The notes under the pieces: model-generated
Told to the model about the DNA's origin: nothing
The model's input: the letters and a program-made list of their open reading frames with translations, nothing else
Databases searched by the model: none
DNA from: Frigoriflavimonas asaccharolytica
Lineage (GTDB): Bacteria; Bacteroidota; Bacteroidia; Flavobacteriales; Weeksellaceae
Length of the DNA: 64,000 nucleotides
Assembly: GCF_013294015.1 (NCBI RefSeq)
Contig: NZ_JABSNO010000004.1
Location: 138,183 to 202,182, forward strand
Reading direction: 5' to 3'
Shown: positions 36,010-45,590 of the stretch, piece after piece
Numbering within the stretch: position 1 is the stretch's first letter
How the letters are laid out: each line of letters begins with the position of its first letter
Made by a program: the position numbers and the translations under genes

Positions 36010-37626
36010 ATGAAATATTTTTCCCTTGGATTTTTGTTCTTTGTCCAAATTTTCTTCTCCCAGAATTTTTCTAATGTTGATACTTTAAAAGGAAGCGACA
36101 CAAAATTTCGAAATTTTTGGAATGTAACTAAGTATGAATTGACGGTAGAACCTGATTTTGAAAATAAAACAGTTTCTGGGAGCAATGTTATTTCATGGGA
36201 AATTACGAAAGATATAGAAAACCCTACATTTCAGATAGATTTGCAACAGCCAATGCAATTTAAAATGATTGGTAAAGAAAATTGGAATATTAAACGTGAC
36301 GGAGATTTCATCTTTGTTTATGCAAAGGAAAAATTTAAAAAGGGAGACAAAGGTTTATTTAGCATAAAATATTCTGGAAATCCAACCATTGCCAACAATG
36401 CACCTTGGGACGGAGGTTGGGTTTTTGAAAAAGATAAAAATGGAAATCCTTGGATGAGCGTGGCACAAGAAGGAATTGGAGTTTCCGTTTGGTTGCCTAC
36501 AAAAGATATTTGGAATGATGAGCCAGAAAATGGAATAAAAATGACCATTATTTCACCAAAAGATTTGATGGGAATTGGGAATGGAAAGCTGATTTCTAAT
36601 GAGATAAAAAATGAAAAACGCATAAGTATTTGGGAAGTCAAAAACGCTATCAATCCTTATTCCATCGTTCCTAATATTGGAAAATACGTGCATTTTGGAG
36701 AAAAACATCAAGGAGAAAAAGGAAATTTAGATCTAGACTATTGGGTTTTAGATTACAATCTAGAAAAGGCAAAAAAACAATTCGCACAAGTGAAACCAAT
36801 GATGAAGGCCTTTGAATATTGGTTTGGGCCGTATCCTTTCTACGAAGATTCCTACAAATTGGTAGAAAGTCCCTATTTGGGAATGGAGCATCAAAGCAAT
36901 GTAGCATACGGAAATGGTTTTAAAAATGGATATTTAGGAAGAGATTTATCTGGAACTGGAGTTGGCTTACAATGGGATTTTATCATCATACATGAAAGTG
37001 GACACGAATGGTTTGCGAATAATATAACCGCAAAAGATCAAGCAGACATGTGGATTCACGAAAGTTTTACCTGCTATTCTGAAACACTTTTTACTGAAAA
37101 TTATTTAGACAAAAATTCTGCTGATACTTATTTGCAAGGTTTGCGTAGAAATATTCAAAATGACAAACCCATTATTGGTAAATATGGCGTGCGGAATGAA
37201 GGAAGTGGAGATATGTATTATAAAGGTGCAAATATGCTCCACACCATTCGCCAGATTATCAATGATGATGAGAAATTTCGAGAGATTTTGCGCGGTTTAA
37301 ATATGGATTTTTATCATCAAACAGTAACCACAAAAACAATCGAAAATTATATTTCTATAAAATCAGGAATTGATTTTTCCACCGTTTTTGACCAATATTT
37401 GAGAACTACAAAAATTCCTACGTTGGTTTATTATCAAGATGGTAAAACGCTAAATTTTAAATTTGAAAATGCTGTCGAAAATTTGAATTTGCCAATTACT
37501 ATTGATGAAAAAACGAGCATTAAACCTACAAAAAATTGGCAAACGGTAACTCTTTCTTCACAAAAACCTGTGGTTTGGGATAAGAATTATTATGTGACGT
37601 TTTTTGATATAAAAAATAAATTCTAA
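36010..37626 (+). CDS. M1 family metallopeptidase, exported
   Basis: 538 residues with a signal peptide (MKYFSLGFLFFVQIFFSQ). The zinc site is complete with the family spacing: H328-E329-x-x-H332 in HESGHEW and E351 in WIHESFTCYSE. LGMEHQSNVAYGNG stands in place of the GxMEN substrate-binding motif. It is shorter than PepN because it lacks the large C-terminal helical domain. It is likely a periplasmic aminopeptidase. It is convergent with the histidine kinase gene, with no base between the two stop codons. Confidence 0.93.
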   Translation: MKYFSLGFLFFVQIFFSQNFSNVDTLKGSDTKFRNFWNVTKYELTVEPDFENKTVSGSNVISWEITKDIENPTFQIDLQQPMQFKMIGKENWNIKRDGDFIFVYAKEKFKKGDKGLFSIKYSGNPTIANNAPWDGGWVFEKDKNGNPWMSVAQEGIGVSVWLPTKDIWNDEPENGIKMTIISPKDLMGIGNGKLISNEIKNEKRISIWEVKNAINPYSIVPNIGKYVHFGEKHQGEKGNLDLDYWVLDYNLEKAKKQFAQVKPMMKAFEYWFGPYPFYEDSYKLVESPYLGMEHQSNVAYGNGFKNGYLGRDLSGTGVGLQWDFIIIHESGHEWFANNITAKDQADMWIHESFTCYSETLFTENYLDKNSADTYLQGLRRNIQNDKPIIGKYGVRNEGSGDMYYKGANMLHTIRQIINDDEKFREILRGLNMDFYHQTVTTKTIENYISIKSGIDFSTVFDQYLRTTKIPTLVYYQDGKTLNFKFENAVENLNLPITIDEKTSIKPTKNWQTVTLSSQKPVVWDKNYYVTFFDIKNKF

Positions 37627-38784
37627 TTATTTCCGCAATAGCGAAATACGGAAAGTTGTTCCTCTTCCAAGATCAGATTCTACGATTTTTATCACGCCTT
37701 TGTGGTATTCTTCTATCACTCTTTTTGCAAGGCTCAAACCTAAACCCCAACCTCTTTTTTTGGTAGAATATCCTGGTTTGAAAACACTTCTCGCCAATTT
37801 TCTCGGCATTCCACTTCCAGTATCTTTTATATCCAGCGTGATGTATTTGTTTCTTTCGCTAAGGTAGATATCCAAAATACCATCGCCTTTCATAGCATCC
37901 ACAGCATTTTTCACCATATTTTCTATTACCCAATTTAGTAGAATTCTATTGTGCGGAATGAGCACATCTTCGTTTGGAAGATTCAAAATAAATTGCACTT
38001 TCGTAGAAATTCTTTTCTTTAAATAATCGAAATTTTGCTGCAACGTTTCCGTCAGATTCATATCATTTAATTCTGGGACAGAACCAATTTTAGAAAATCT
38101 TTCGGAGATGGTTTTCAATCTTTCTACATCCTTTTCTATTTCGCCAGCTGCTTCAGATTGATCGTTTTCCATCCGCATTATTTCTATCCAACCTATCATA
38201 GAAGACAATGGCGTACCAATCTGATGCGCCGTTTCTTTTGCCAAACCTGCCCAGAGAAAACCTTCGTCCGTTTTTTTTACCGTACGCAGAAACCAGAAAG
38301 AAAAAATGAAATAAGATAATATAACCAAGCCCAAAAAATACGGGGAATAGCGGAGATTATTCAATAATTTTGAATTATCGTAATACACAAATTGATTGTT
38401 GCCATCTGGAAATTTAAGTTCAATCGGTGGATAAATTGCTGATAGATTTTTTGCTATTGATTTTATCTCAACATCAGAATATTCATTACCGTCTGGCAAA
38501 TTTTTATATTCAATAACATCTCCATTTTTATCTAACAAAATTATAGGTATAGAATTATTGCTTTCATACACTTGTTTTATTAATTCAAGAACAGAAGAAT
38601 CTGGTGATTGTATATCTTGCTGAATTTTTATAGCATTGGCCAATAATTCTATGCGTTTTACCTCTTCTTTTCTTAAATAATTTATAAAAAAACTAGAAGC
38701 AATTGTAAGAGAACTCACAATTACGGTGATTAACAAGAAAATAAACCAATTATTTATTCGGGAAAGTAGCGGTCTTGCTTTCAA
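37627..38784 (-). CDS. Membrane sensor histidine kinase
   Basis: 385 residues. Two transmembrane helices (about 12-35 and 140-165) enclose a roughly 100-residue extracytoplasmic sensor. The phospho-acceptor H187 lies in KETAHQIGTPLSSMIGWIE. The N, G1 and G2 boxes of the ATPase domain are WVIENMVKNAVDAM, DTGSGMP and GWGLGLSLAKRV. No response regulator is adjacent, so it is an orphan in this window. Five bases separate it from the PBP4 gene upstream on the same strand, suggesting a link to cell-wall or envelope conditions, which is inference only. Confidence 0.92.
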   Translation of the reverse strand: MKARPLLSRINNWFIFLLITVIVSSLTIASSFFINYLRKEEVKRIELLANAIKIQQDIQSPDSSVLELIKQVYESNNSIPIILLDKNGDVIEYKNLPDGNEYSDVEIKSIAKNLSAIYPPIELKFPDGNNQFVYYDNSKLLNNLRYSPYFLGLVILSYFIFSFWFLRTVKKTDEGFLWAGLAKETAHQIGTPLSSMIGWIEIMRMENDQSEAAGEIEKDVERLKTISERFSKIGSVPELNDMNLTETLQQNFDYLKKRISTKVQFILNLPNEDVLIPHNRILLNWVIENMVKNAVDAMKGDGILDIYLSERNKYITLDIKDTGSGMPRKLARSVFKPGYSTKKRGWGLGLSLAKRVIEEYHKGVIKIVESDLGRGTTFRISLLRK

Positions 38785-38788
38785 ATTT

Positions 38789-40165
38789 TTATTTTAAATT
38801 ATTCAGTATGTCATACAAAGCAGCACTCACATTGCCGCCTTGATAATTGTTGACAATCACGGCAAACACATATTTTTTTCCACTTTTTGAAGTCTGGTAT
38901 CCTGCAAAAGATTTGCAATTGCGTATTGTCCCACTTTTCATTTTCATACCATTATTTTGAGTCGGAAATCCTGCCCAATATTCCTCAAACCAAGTTTGTT
39001 TTTTGGCGTATAGCAAAGCTTGCACCTCAGCTTTTGCACTCACATAATTCTGTGGAGAAAGTCCGCTTCCATCTGCAAAATTAATCATATAAGAATTAAT
39101 GCCTTTAGATTTCCAGAAATCTTGCAAATAATCTACACCTTCTTTGAAACTACCTTCTCTACGTTTTTCTTTCGCCATGGTTTTTATGAATGTTTCGCCA
39201 TATAGATTAACACTTTTTTGTAGAAAATAATATACAATCTTGTCTAAAGTTGGCGATTTGTAATTTAAAATAATTGAATTTTCTGGCGCAAATTGCAGCG
39301 GTTTTCCTTCAATTTTTAAATTTGAATTCGTTAGTAATTCACCCTGAAATTCTATGCCAGCTTCCTTCAACCAATTTTTTATTTCTAAAGCCAATGCCAA
39401 CGGCGGATTTGGGATAGAGCCCGAAACTGTGTATTTTTTGTTTGCGGGCAAGGTTCCATTTATCAAACCTACACCAGAATGTGGCGCAGTGAAAACCAAA
39501 CTATTATCAGAACTTCCACCTGTTTTTACTTCGCTCACCCATTTTATATGCTCCATTGGGATATTGAACCCTTTGATTTCGGAACCAACCATATACATAT
39601 CAAACTGATTTTCTCTCCAATTGACGCTCCAAACACCGCTTCCGTAGTAATTTCCCAAATCGTCCCAAGGATAACCACCTGGAATAGTTTGAAAATCAAA
39701 ATAAGAATCATCAATAATTAAATTGCCTTCAATTTTTGTAATATTTTTATTTTTTATTGAATTTATCAACGCTTTTTTGAAATCTTCTGGTTTGTATCCA
39801 TCATATCTCCAACTTCCTAAAGTAGGGTCTCCGTTGGATTTAATAAATAAATTTCCTTCTAAAATTTCCTTTTCAATTTTTCCAGAATATGAAGCAGTTG
39901 TGTTGTAAGTGTAATTTTTTCCTAGTGTTTCTAAAGCTGCTGCAGCACTAAATATTTTTTGCGTAGAAGCCGTCGAAAGTCCTTTATTTCCATTGTATTC
40001 ATATACTAAATCGCCGTTTTCTTCGGCTACGTAAATAGATAAATTGGCAGAATAAGCAGATGAACTATTGAGTATTATTTTTGTTTCGGCATCTAATTTT
40101 GAAGCAATATTCTGACTGAAAAATAGTTGTATTGCGAATAGAAAGAGCGTGGAAAAGGATTTCAT
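38789..40165 (-). CDS. dacB: D-alanyl-D-alanine carboxypeptidase/endopeptidase (PBP4 type)
   Basis: 458 residues with a signal peptide (MKSFSTLFLFAIQLFFSQ). Class C penicillin-binding protein motifs are visible: SxxK as S67-T-Q-K70, SxN-type in DGSGLSPQNYVS, and KSG in MKMKSGTIRNCKSF (KSG for KTG). The large insertion between the first two motifs is normal for PBP4. It trims or cleaves peptidoglycan cross-links in the periplasm. It lies just upstream of the histidine kinase gene in the same orientation. Confidence 0.93.
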   Translation of the reverse strand: MKSFSTLFLFAIQLFFSQNIASKLDAETKIILNSSSAYSANLSIYVAEENGDLVYEYNGNKGLSTASTQKIFSAAAALETLGKNYTYNTTASYSGKIEKEILEGNLFIKSNGDPTLGSWRYDGYKPEDFKKALINSIKNKNITKIEGNLIIDDSYFDFQTIPGGYPWDDLGNYYGSGVWSVNWRENQFDMYMVGSEIKGFNIPMEHIKWVSEVKTGGSSDNSLVFTAPHSGVGLINGTLPANKKYTVSGSIPNPPLALALEIKNWLKEAGIEFQGELLTNSNLKIEGKPLQFAPENSIILNYKSPTLDKIVYYFLQKSVNLYGETFIKTMAKEKRREGSFKEGVDYLQDFWKSKGINSYMINFADGSGLSPQNYVSAKAEVQALLYAKKQTWFEEYWAGFPTQNNGMKMKSGTIRNCKSFAGYQTSKSGKKYVFAVIVNNYQGGNVSAALYDILNNLK

Positions 40166-40292
40166 AGATTAATTTAATAGAGTAAATATAAATAATTTAA
40201 CGTGAAAGCATCTTCTTTATTGATTGAAGTTTTACGAATTGAAGAATGAATTTTTTGGATTTTCAGGCAAAAACTGCTATTTGGAAGATACT

Positions 40293-41112
40293 TTGAGGCG
40301 CAATCTTGCAAAAAATGCACTATATCTGTTTAAATATGTGGAAAAAGTGGCTCACGGATTTCACAGATTTGCACGGATTTTTGTGTTTTTAATTTTGGTT
40401 GCACCTTCAGTAGCAATCTTACCTTTTACTAGAAATCTGGAATATGCATTGAGGCGCAATCTTGCAAAAAAATTTACTACATCTGTGTAAATCTGTGAAA
40501 TCTGTGAGAAAAGTAGCTCACGGATTTCACAGATTTGCACGGATTTTTGTGTTTTTATTTTTGAATGCACCTTCAGTAGCAATCTTACCTTTTACTAGAA
40601 ATCTGGAATATGCATTGAGGCGCAATCTTGCAAAAAAATTTACTATATCTGTGTAAATCTGTGAGATCTGTGGGGAAAGTAGCTCACGGATTTCACAGAT
40701 TTGCACGGATTTTTGTGTTTTTAATTTTGGTTGCACCTTCAGTAGCAATCTTACCTTTTACTAGAAATCTGGAATATGCATTGAGGCGCAATCTTGCAAA
40801 AAAATTTACTATATCTGTGTAAATCTGTGAGATCTGTGGGGAAAGTAGCTCACGGATTTCACAGATTTGCACGGATTTTTGTGTTTTTATTTTTGAATGC
40901 ACCTTCAGTAGCAATCTTACCTTTTACTAGAAATCTGGAATATGCATTGAGGCGCAATCTTGCAAAAAAATTTACTACATCTGTGTAAATCTGTGAGATC
41001 TGTGGGGAAAGTAGCTCACGGATTTCACAGATTTGCACGGATTTTTATGTTTTTAATTTTGAATGCGTCTTGATGCGCTATATTATCTTATACTTGAAAT
41101 CTGGAATGCGCT
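40293..41112 (+). repeat. Five-unit tandem array, 166-bp period
   Basis: Units begin with TTGAGGCGCAATCTTGCAAA at 40293, 40449, 40615, 40781 and 40947, with a sixth truncated start at 41113. Spacings are 156, 166, 166, 166 and 166 bases. Each unit holds ATCTGTGTAAATCTGTGA facing CTCACGGATTTCACAGAT, a long imperfect hairpin whose arm is of a type widespread in Bacteroidetes intergenic DNA. Units 1 and 3 share the variant AATTTTGGTTGCACC, and units 2 and 4 share ATTTTTGAATGCACC, so a 332-bp pair was itself duplicated. The open frames inside are repeat artefacts. No gene is seen between 40166 and 41125. Confidence 0.95.
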
Positions 41113-41125
41113 TTGAGGGGCAATC

Positions 41126-41818
41126 TTACAGTGCTGAACCAGTTTTTACCTCATAAGGTTCCTTCCCATTTTCAAATATTCTGGTGTTGTGCAATCCTTC
41201 TACAGTTATTCTATCGCCGATTCTTCGAATCCAGTTTCCTTCTCTTAAACCAACAACTTTAATTTCGTTTTGCGTCAAAAATTCTAAGATTCTAGTTTCT
41301 CTGGTTTCGCCATTGTGCTGTAATTCTGGATTTGGGTCTAAATAATGCGCGTTGATATTAAAGGGAACCAAACCCATGCAATTGAAATTGGAGGGAATTA
41401 CAATCGGCATGTCATTTGTTGTTTGCATGTTCAATCCGCCAATGTTGCTTCCTGCACTAGTTCCAAGATAGGGCTTTCCATTTTCTAAATTAGTTTTCAA
41501 AACTGTCATCAAATTTTCATCGTGCAACGTTTTTACCAATAAAAAAGTATTTCCACCACCTGTAAAGTAGGCTTTTGCAGAATTGATAGCTTCAACTTTG
41601 TCTTTAAATTCGTGCAAACCTTTTACTTTAATATTTATTTTAGAAAAATATCCTGCAACTTTTAAGGTGTAATCGTCAAGCGAAATCCCGCTTGGTCTTG
41701 CGAATGGAATGAATAGAATTTCATCAATTCCTTGGTATAATTTCACCAATTCTTCCGCTAAATATTCTAAATAATTCCCACCATAAAGTGTGGACGTTGA
41801 AGCTAATAATATGTTCAT
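41126..41818 (-). CDS. pepE: Peptidase E (aspartyl dipeptidase)
   Basis: 230 residues of the S51 family. The nucleophile S121 lies in GTSAGSNIGG, matching position 120 of the Salmonella enzyme, and NINAHYLDPNPELQHNGETRETRI contains the conserved His and Glu region. It cleaves N-terminal Asp-X dipeptides in the cytoplasm. The stop codon region (41126-41128) overlaps the truncated sixth start of the 166-bp repeat, so the array abuts the gene end exactly. Confidence 0.93.
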   Translation of the reverse strand: MNILLASTSTLYGGNYLEYLAEELVKLYQGIDEILFIPFARPSGISLDDYTLKVAGYFSKINIKVKGLHEFKDKVEAINSAKAYFTGGGNTFLLVKTLHDENLMTVLKTNLENGKPYLGTSAGSNIGGLNMQTTNDMPIVIPSNFNCMGLVPFNINAHYLDPNPELQHNGETRETRILEFLTQNEIKVVGLREGNWIRRIGDRITVEGLHNTRIFENGKEPYEVKTGSAL

Positions 41819-41999
41819 TTTTTAAATTTGTGGTTTTTAAAACGCAGAGACGCAGAGATTTTTATTAAACTGGGTGTAAATTGTTACGCAGAACCATTTC
41901 ATTTAGCAAAGATCAAAAGAATGAATTCTAAATTCATAAGCGGTAAAAAAAATATTTAAAATTTTTGTTGCAATTTACTTTTTACTTACATCTTTTTAC

Positions 42000-43112
42000 T
42001 TAAAAAACATCTTCATCTTCGGTCACCGCAGTTCCGTCTGCCATGAGATAGGCTTTCAAGAAAGGAGTGATGTGGCCGTTCATTACGCCGTCTACATCAG
42101 AAGTTTCGTGTGCAGAGCGCACATCTTTCACCAATTTGTAGGGATGCATCACATAATTACGGATTTGGCTTCCCCACTCTATCTTCATTTTTCCGGCTTC
42201 TATTTCGTTTCTGGCTTTCATTCTTTCTGCCAATTCTGCTTCGTATAATCTAGATTTCAACAATTGCATTGCCTTTTCTTTATTCTGCAATTGGGAACGA
42301 CTTTCGGAATTTTCTATAATGATTCCGGAAGGAGCATGACGAAGGCGAACTGCAGTTTCCACCTTATTTACGTTTTGTCCACCTGCGCCAGAACTTCGCA
42401 TGGTTTCAAAGGAAATATCTGCAGGATTGATGTTGATTTCTATAGAATCATCTACCAAAGGATACACATAAACCGATACAAAACTGGTGTGCCTTTTTGC
42501 ATTACTATCGAAAGGCGAAATTCTCACCAATCTGTGTACGCCATTTTCGCCTTTCAAATATCCGAAGGCAAATTCGCCATCTATTTCTAGAGTAACGGTC
42601 TTTATACCAGCTACATCTCCTTCTTGAAAATTCAGCTCCGTCAATTTGTAGCCTTGTTTTTCTGCCCACATCATATACATTCTCATGAGCATTGCTGCCC
42701 AATCGCAAGATTCCGTTCCACCTGCGCCCGCGGTTATTTGCAGTACAGCAGAAAGTTCATCACCTTCGTTAGAAAGCATATTTTTGAACTCGAGATCTTC
42801 TATTTTTTCTAGTATTTTTGGAAAAACGATGTCTAATTCTTGTTCACTTTCTTCATCTTCTTTTGCAAATTCTACCAAAACTTTCATGTCTTCCATTTTG
42901 GTATGAATTTCATCATAAGCTTCTACCCATTTCTTTTTAGATCGTAATTGTCGCAAGAAAATTTCGGCTTCTTTTGGGGCATTCCAAAATTCTGGTGACG
43001 CAGTTTTTTCGTCATCATTGGCAATTTCTATGCGTTTTTTATCAATTTGAAGGTATTTGTACAATTCTTCAATTCGCTTTTCTATATCTTTTAGTTGGTC
43101 ACTATTAATCAT
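42000..43112 (-). CDS. prfB: Peptide chain release factor 2
   Basis: 370 residues. The codon-recognition motif SPF ([11 protein letters not shown]) defines RF2 specificity for UGA/UAA, and the catalytic GGQ is at 244-246 in [20 protein letters not shown]. The whole protein is one uninterrupted frame. At the place where most bacteria carry a CTT-TGA programmed +1 frameshift, this gene reads CTT-CAA-ATT-GAT, so the usual autoregulation is absent. A TATTTTTG promoter element lies just upstream. Confidence 0.96.
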   Translation of the reverse strand: MINSDQLKDIEKRIEELYKYLQIDKKRIEIANDDEKTASPEFWNAPKEAEIFLRQLRSKKKWVEAYDEIHTKMEDMKVLVEFAKEDEESEQELDIVFPKILEKIEDLEFKNMLSNEGDELSAVLQITAGAGGTESCDWAAMLMRMYMMWAEKQGYKLTELNFQEGDVAGIKTVTLEIDGEFAFGYLKGENGVHRLVRISPFDSNAKRHTSFVSVYVYPLVDDSIEININPADISFETMRSSGAGGQNVNKVETAVRLRHAPSGIIIENSESRSQLQNKEKAMQLLKSRLYEAELAERMKARNEIEAGKMKIEWGSQIRNYVMHPYKLVKDVRSAHETSDVDGVMNGHITPFLKAYLMADGTAVTEDEDVF

Positions 43113-43119
43113 AAGATCA

Positions 43120-43127
43120 CAAAAATA
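43120..43127 (-). promoter_or_regulatory. Candidate -7 element for prfB
   Basis: Minus-strand TATTTTTG (TAnnTTTG) only 8 bases upstream of the start codon, implying a very short or leaderless message if it is used. Confidence 0.35.
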
Positions 43128-43422
43128 ATGAATTTTTTAATGAGAATATTTATTTGGGCAGACATTTGATTTCGCCTTAAGCCTATTATTTATTTTTGGG
43201 ATACCTTCAACTTCGTTCGTAACCTTCGATTAGTACCTTTTGCTTTGATCTCGCTTTTCCCTCCACTTTCCAAACAAAAAAAGAATTTAGATGATTTTAA
43301 TAGAAGTAAAAATTCTGAATTAATTTTTTTTCAAAAAAGGGTTTCTGATAAAGTTGGGCTGCAAAGTATTTCTCGTTTCACACTGATGTAATAATTAAAG
43401 TCTAATATTTTTAGAAAAAAAA
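43128..43422. other. Intergenic region, possible degenerate copy of the structured element
   Basis: No open frame of note. The minus strand of about 43195-43280 reads AGTGGAGGGAAAAGCGAGAT then CAAAGCAAAAGGTAC, which loosely resembles the GAGTGG and CAAAAGGTA blocks of the element at 8078-8166. Confidence 0.3.
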
Positions 43423-43953
43423 TTAATCGGTAGATAACTTTGCATAACCGTAATTATCTGACCAGCCAGATTTTAATGGCAACAATTTTCTAGTGTGAGC
43501 TTCTCGCAACATTCCAACTTTTTCTAAAACTTTCATAGAACCGATATTTCCAACCGCACAACATGCTTCTATGCGGTGAAGTTTTAACTCTTGGAAGCCA
43601 AATTTTAAAATAGTTTTTAATGCTTCTGTAGCATAACCTTTATTCCAAAATTTAGGATGAAATTTAAACCAAACTTCCGCATTTTTATAAGCAGCTTTTC
43701 CAATATTTATTCCAATCAATCCTATGAATTCATCGTTTGATTGTACTTTAACTGAAAATGTGAACCTTTGAATACCTTGTTTTTTATTTTCTAAAATCCA
43801 ATTTTCAACCAAAGATTTTGTTTCTTCAATATTTTTTGGAATCCCTAAAGTATTGTATTCATCAACCTCTGGTAAAGAATGCAAAACATGTACATTTCCT
43901 ATATCTAGTGCTGTTACCAAATTTAACGTCAATCTTTCGCTCTCCAAAATCAT
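43423..43953 (-). CDS. GNAT family N-acetyltransferase (RimJ/RimL type)
   Basis: 176 residues. The acetyl-CoA-binding core is WFKFHPKFWNKGYATEALKTI, followed by LHRIEACCAVGNIGSMKVLEKVGM, the motif B region typical of RimJ/RimL-like acetyltransferases. The substrate is unknown and could be a ribosomal protein N-terminus or a small molecule. It lies 35 bases downstream of the AAA protein gene on the same strand, so co-transcription is possible. Confidence 0.9.
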   Translation of the reverse strand: MILESERLTLNLVTALDIGNVHVLHSLPEVDEYNTLGIPKNIEETKSLVENWILENKKQGIQRFTFSVKVQSNDEFIGLIGINIGKAAYKNAEVWFKFHPKFWNKGYATEALKTILKFGFQELKLHRIEACCAVGNIGSMKVLEKVGMLREAHTRKLLPLKSGWSDNYGYAKLSTD

Positions 43954-43988
43954 TCTCTGCGTATTTAGCTTTTAGTTATTTTAATTCT

Positions 43989-45326
43989 TTACGCTTTGCC
44001 GTTTTCACCGTGCTCAAAGCCAATCGTTTTCCTCTGTGGTTCTGCAATTCGGTAAGAATCCAGTTCAAATTTCAGTTGGTCGATCCTATTTTTAAAAACA
44101 TCATAATCGTGTGCCGCAACTTCATTTATAAAATATTGGATGGACTGCAGATAATTGTCTGTCAATTTACTTTTACTTTCAATATAGCTCAATTCCAAAA
44201 TTTCTCGTTCTATATGGAAATGCGGATTTTTCGTTTTCAAATATTTACTTCTCAGTCGCTTCTTTACACTTTGTGTAAAATCTATAACCATCGTGTTGCT
44301 GAATAATTTCATCCGCGATGCATAATTCAACCAAAATGGTTTGGAATCTGCCTTATTGTATTCTAAAATTTGTGTCAATACAGATTCTTTCACCAAATTT
44401 GAAGTCAGGTATCGCAAAATCATCTGCGCTCGTTCGTCTAAATTCGGCGGAAAAACAGGAATTAAAATATCAAATCTTCCTGGAGAAAATACTTCCGCAT
44501 CTACTTCTGACAATGAATCTGTGGCTGCTACCAACAATAAATTTTCTTCCGTAAATTTGTGAATAGAATGCAAAATAACATCCTCTGCATCATTTTTTGA
44601 AATGCTCGCAATATTTTCAGTATTTTTAATGGAAGATATTTCGTTAAAGTTTTCAATAAATAGGGTTTTATTTCCCTGCTTCATCATTATGGAAGTTAAA
44701 TATTGTCCAAAATTATTTTTCGCATTTTGTATGTAGGATGTTTTTACTTCATTAAAATCATAATCAATAATTTCTGCAATTTTTTTTGCCCAAAATATTT
44801 TTCCACTTCCTTTTGGTCCGTATAGCATAATTCCGTTTGGTTTGTTTATACCCCAATCTAAGGCTTGTTTTTCATCTAAGAAAGGATCTAGCATTTCTGT
44901 AATATAAAAATACAAATCTCTATATCCGATGAAATCTCTGTTTGCCAAAGCTGTTTTCTTTCCAAAATAATCATAGACAAATTGGTAATTCCCACCCAAT
45001 TCATGGTCGATTCCAAATTTTGAAACCGAAGATTTGTACAAACCATTCTCATATAAAATAGGCACATTTTTCTTCACGATTTCTTCCACTTTTTCTACGG
45101 GCTGGTTGATTTCTTTAGCTATTTGCTTGCACGATTTTTCGTCTGCAAGATCTGCCTCATATTTTTGTAGGAATTCTAAATTTTCGCGCGCAAATTTTTC
45201 AAAATCATCTTTTACTTCCATATTTGGGAAAAGGCAACTGGATAATTCCAAGTCAAAATCTTGAATAAAATTTTTGATGGTATTTGTTGAGATGCCAATA
45301 TCTAAAGCCAATTCTGTAATCTTCAT
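43989..45326 (-). CDS. AAA-family protein with degenerate Walker motifs
   Basis: 445 residues. Residues 1-30 look like a helix-turn-helix (ITELALDIGISTNTIKNFI). A second similar stretch is at about 66-88 (KQIAKEINQPVEKVEEIVKK). The AAA core spans about 135-335. Walker A is GPKGSGKI (170-177), with Ile177 in place of the usual Ser/Thr. Walker B is TLFIENF, with E225-N226 for Asp-Glu. The sensor and arginine-finger region is SPGRFDILIPVFPP. These changes suggest it may bind but not hydrolyse ATP, as in some adaptor or scaffold AAA proteins. The function is unknown. Confidence 0.75.
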   Translation of the reverse strand: MKITELALDIGISTNTIKNFIQDFDLELSSCLFPNMEVKDDFEKFARENLEFLQKYEADLADEKSCKQIAKEINQPVEKVEEIVKKNVPILYENGLYKSSVSKFGIDHELGGNYQFVYDYFGKKTALANRDFIGYRDLYFYITEMLDPFLDEKQALDWGINKPNGIMLYGPKGSGKIFWAKKIAEIIDYDFNEVKTSYIQNAKNNFGQYLTSIMMKQGNKTLFIENFNEISSIKNTENIASISKNDAEDVILHSIHKFTEENLLLVAATDSLSEVDAEVFSPGRFDILIPVFPPNLDERAQMILRYLTSNLVKESVLTQILEYNKADSKPFWLNYASRMKLFSNTMVIDFTQSVKKRLRSKYLKTKNPHFHIEREILELSYIESKSKLTDNYLQSIQYFINEVAAHDYDVFKNRIDQLKFELDSYRIAEPQRKTIGFEHGENGKA

Positions 45327-45590
45327 TTGAAATTTTTATTAAAAATAAAGAAAATTTAATTATTAAAAAATAAGTTGTTAAAATGTTTGAAATTAAACCA
45401 ATAAGGTAGATGAAGAAATTAAGGCCATTAAGAAAAAAATCAATAGATTTTATGCACTGCTGAAATTTGCTTGGAAATTCTTAATTTTATTAATCCCTGA
45501 AAAAACTTAGTGGTCAATTTCACAATATTTTAATTTTAAAAAAATTGTAACGCTTCCTGATTTCTGCTTACTTATATCTAAAATATAATA

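Noticed and set aside
40224..40988. Series of 60-90-codon frames in both directions within the repeat array
   Set aside because: The same peptide recurs with the 166-bp period, which reflects the DNA repeat rather than genes; no conserved start context.
40293..41112. CRISPR array
   Set aside because: The 166-bp units repeat in full without variable spacers.
43034..43051. Programmed frameshift in prfB
   Set aside because: The frame is continuous and the expected CTTTGA is replaced by sense codons, so no frameshift needs to be invoked.
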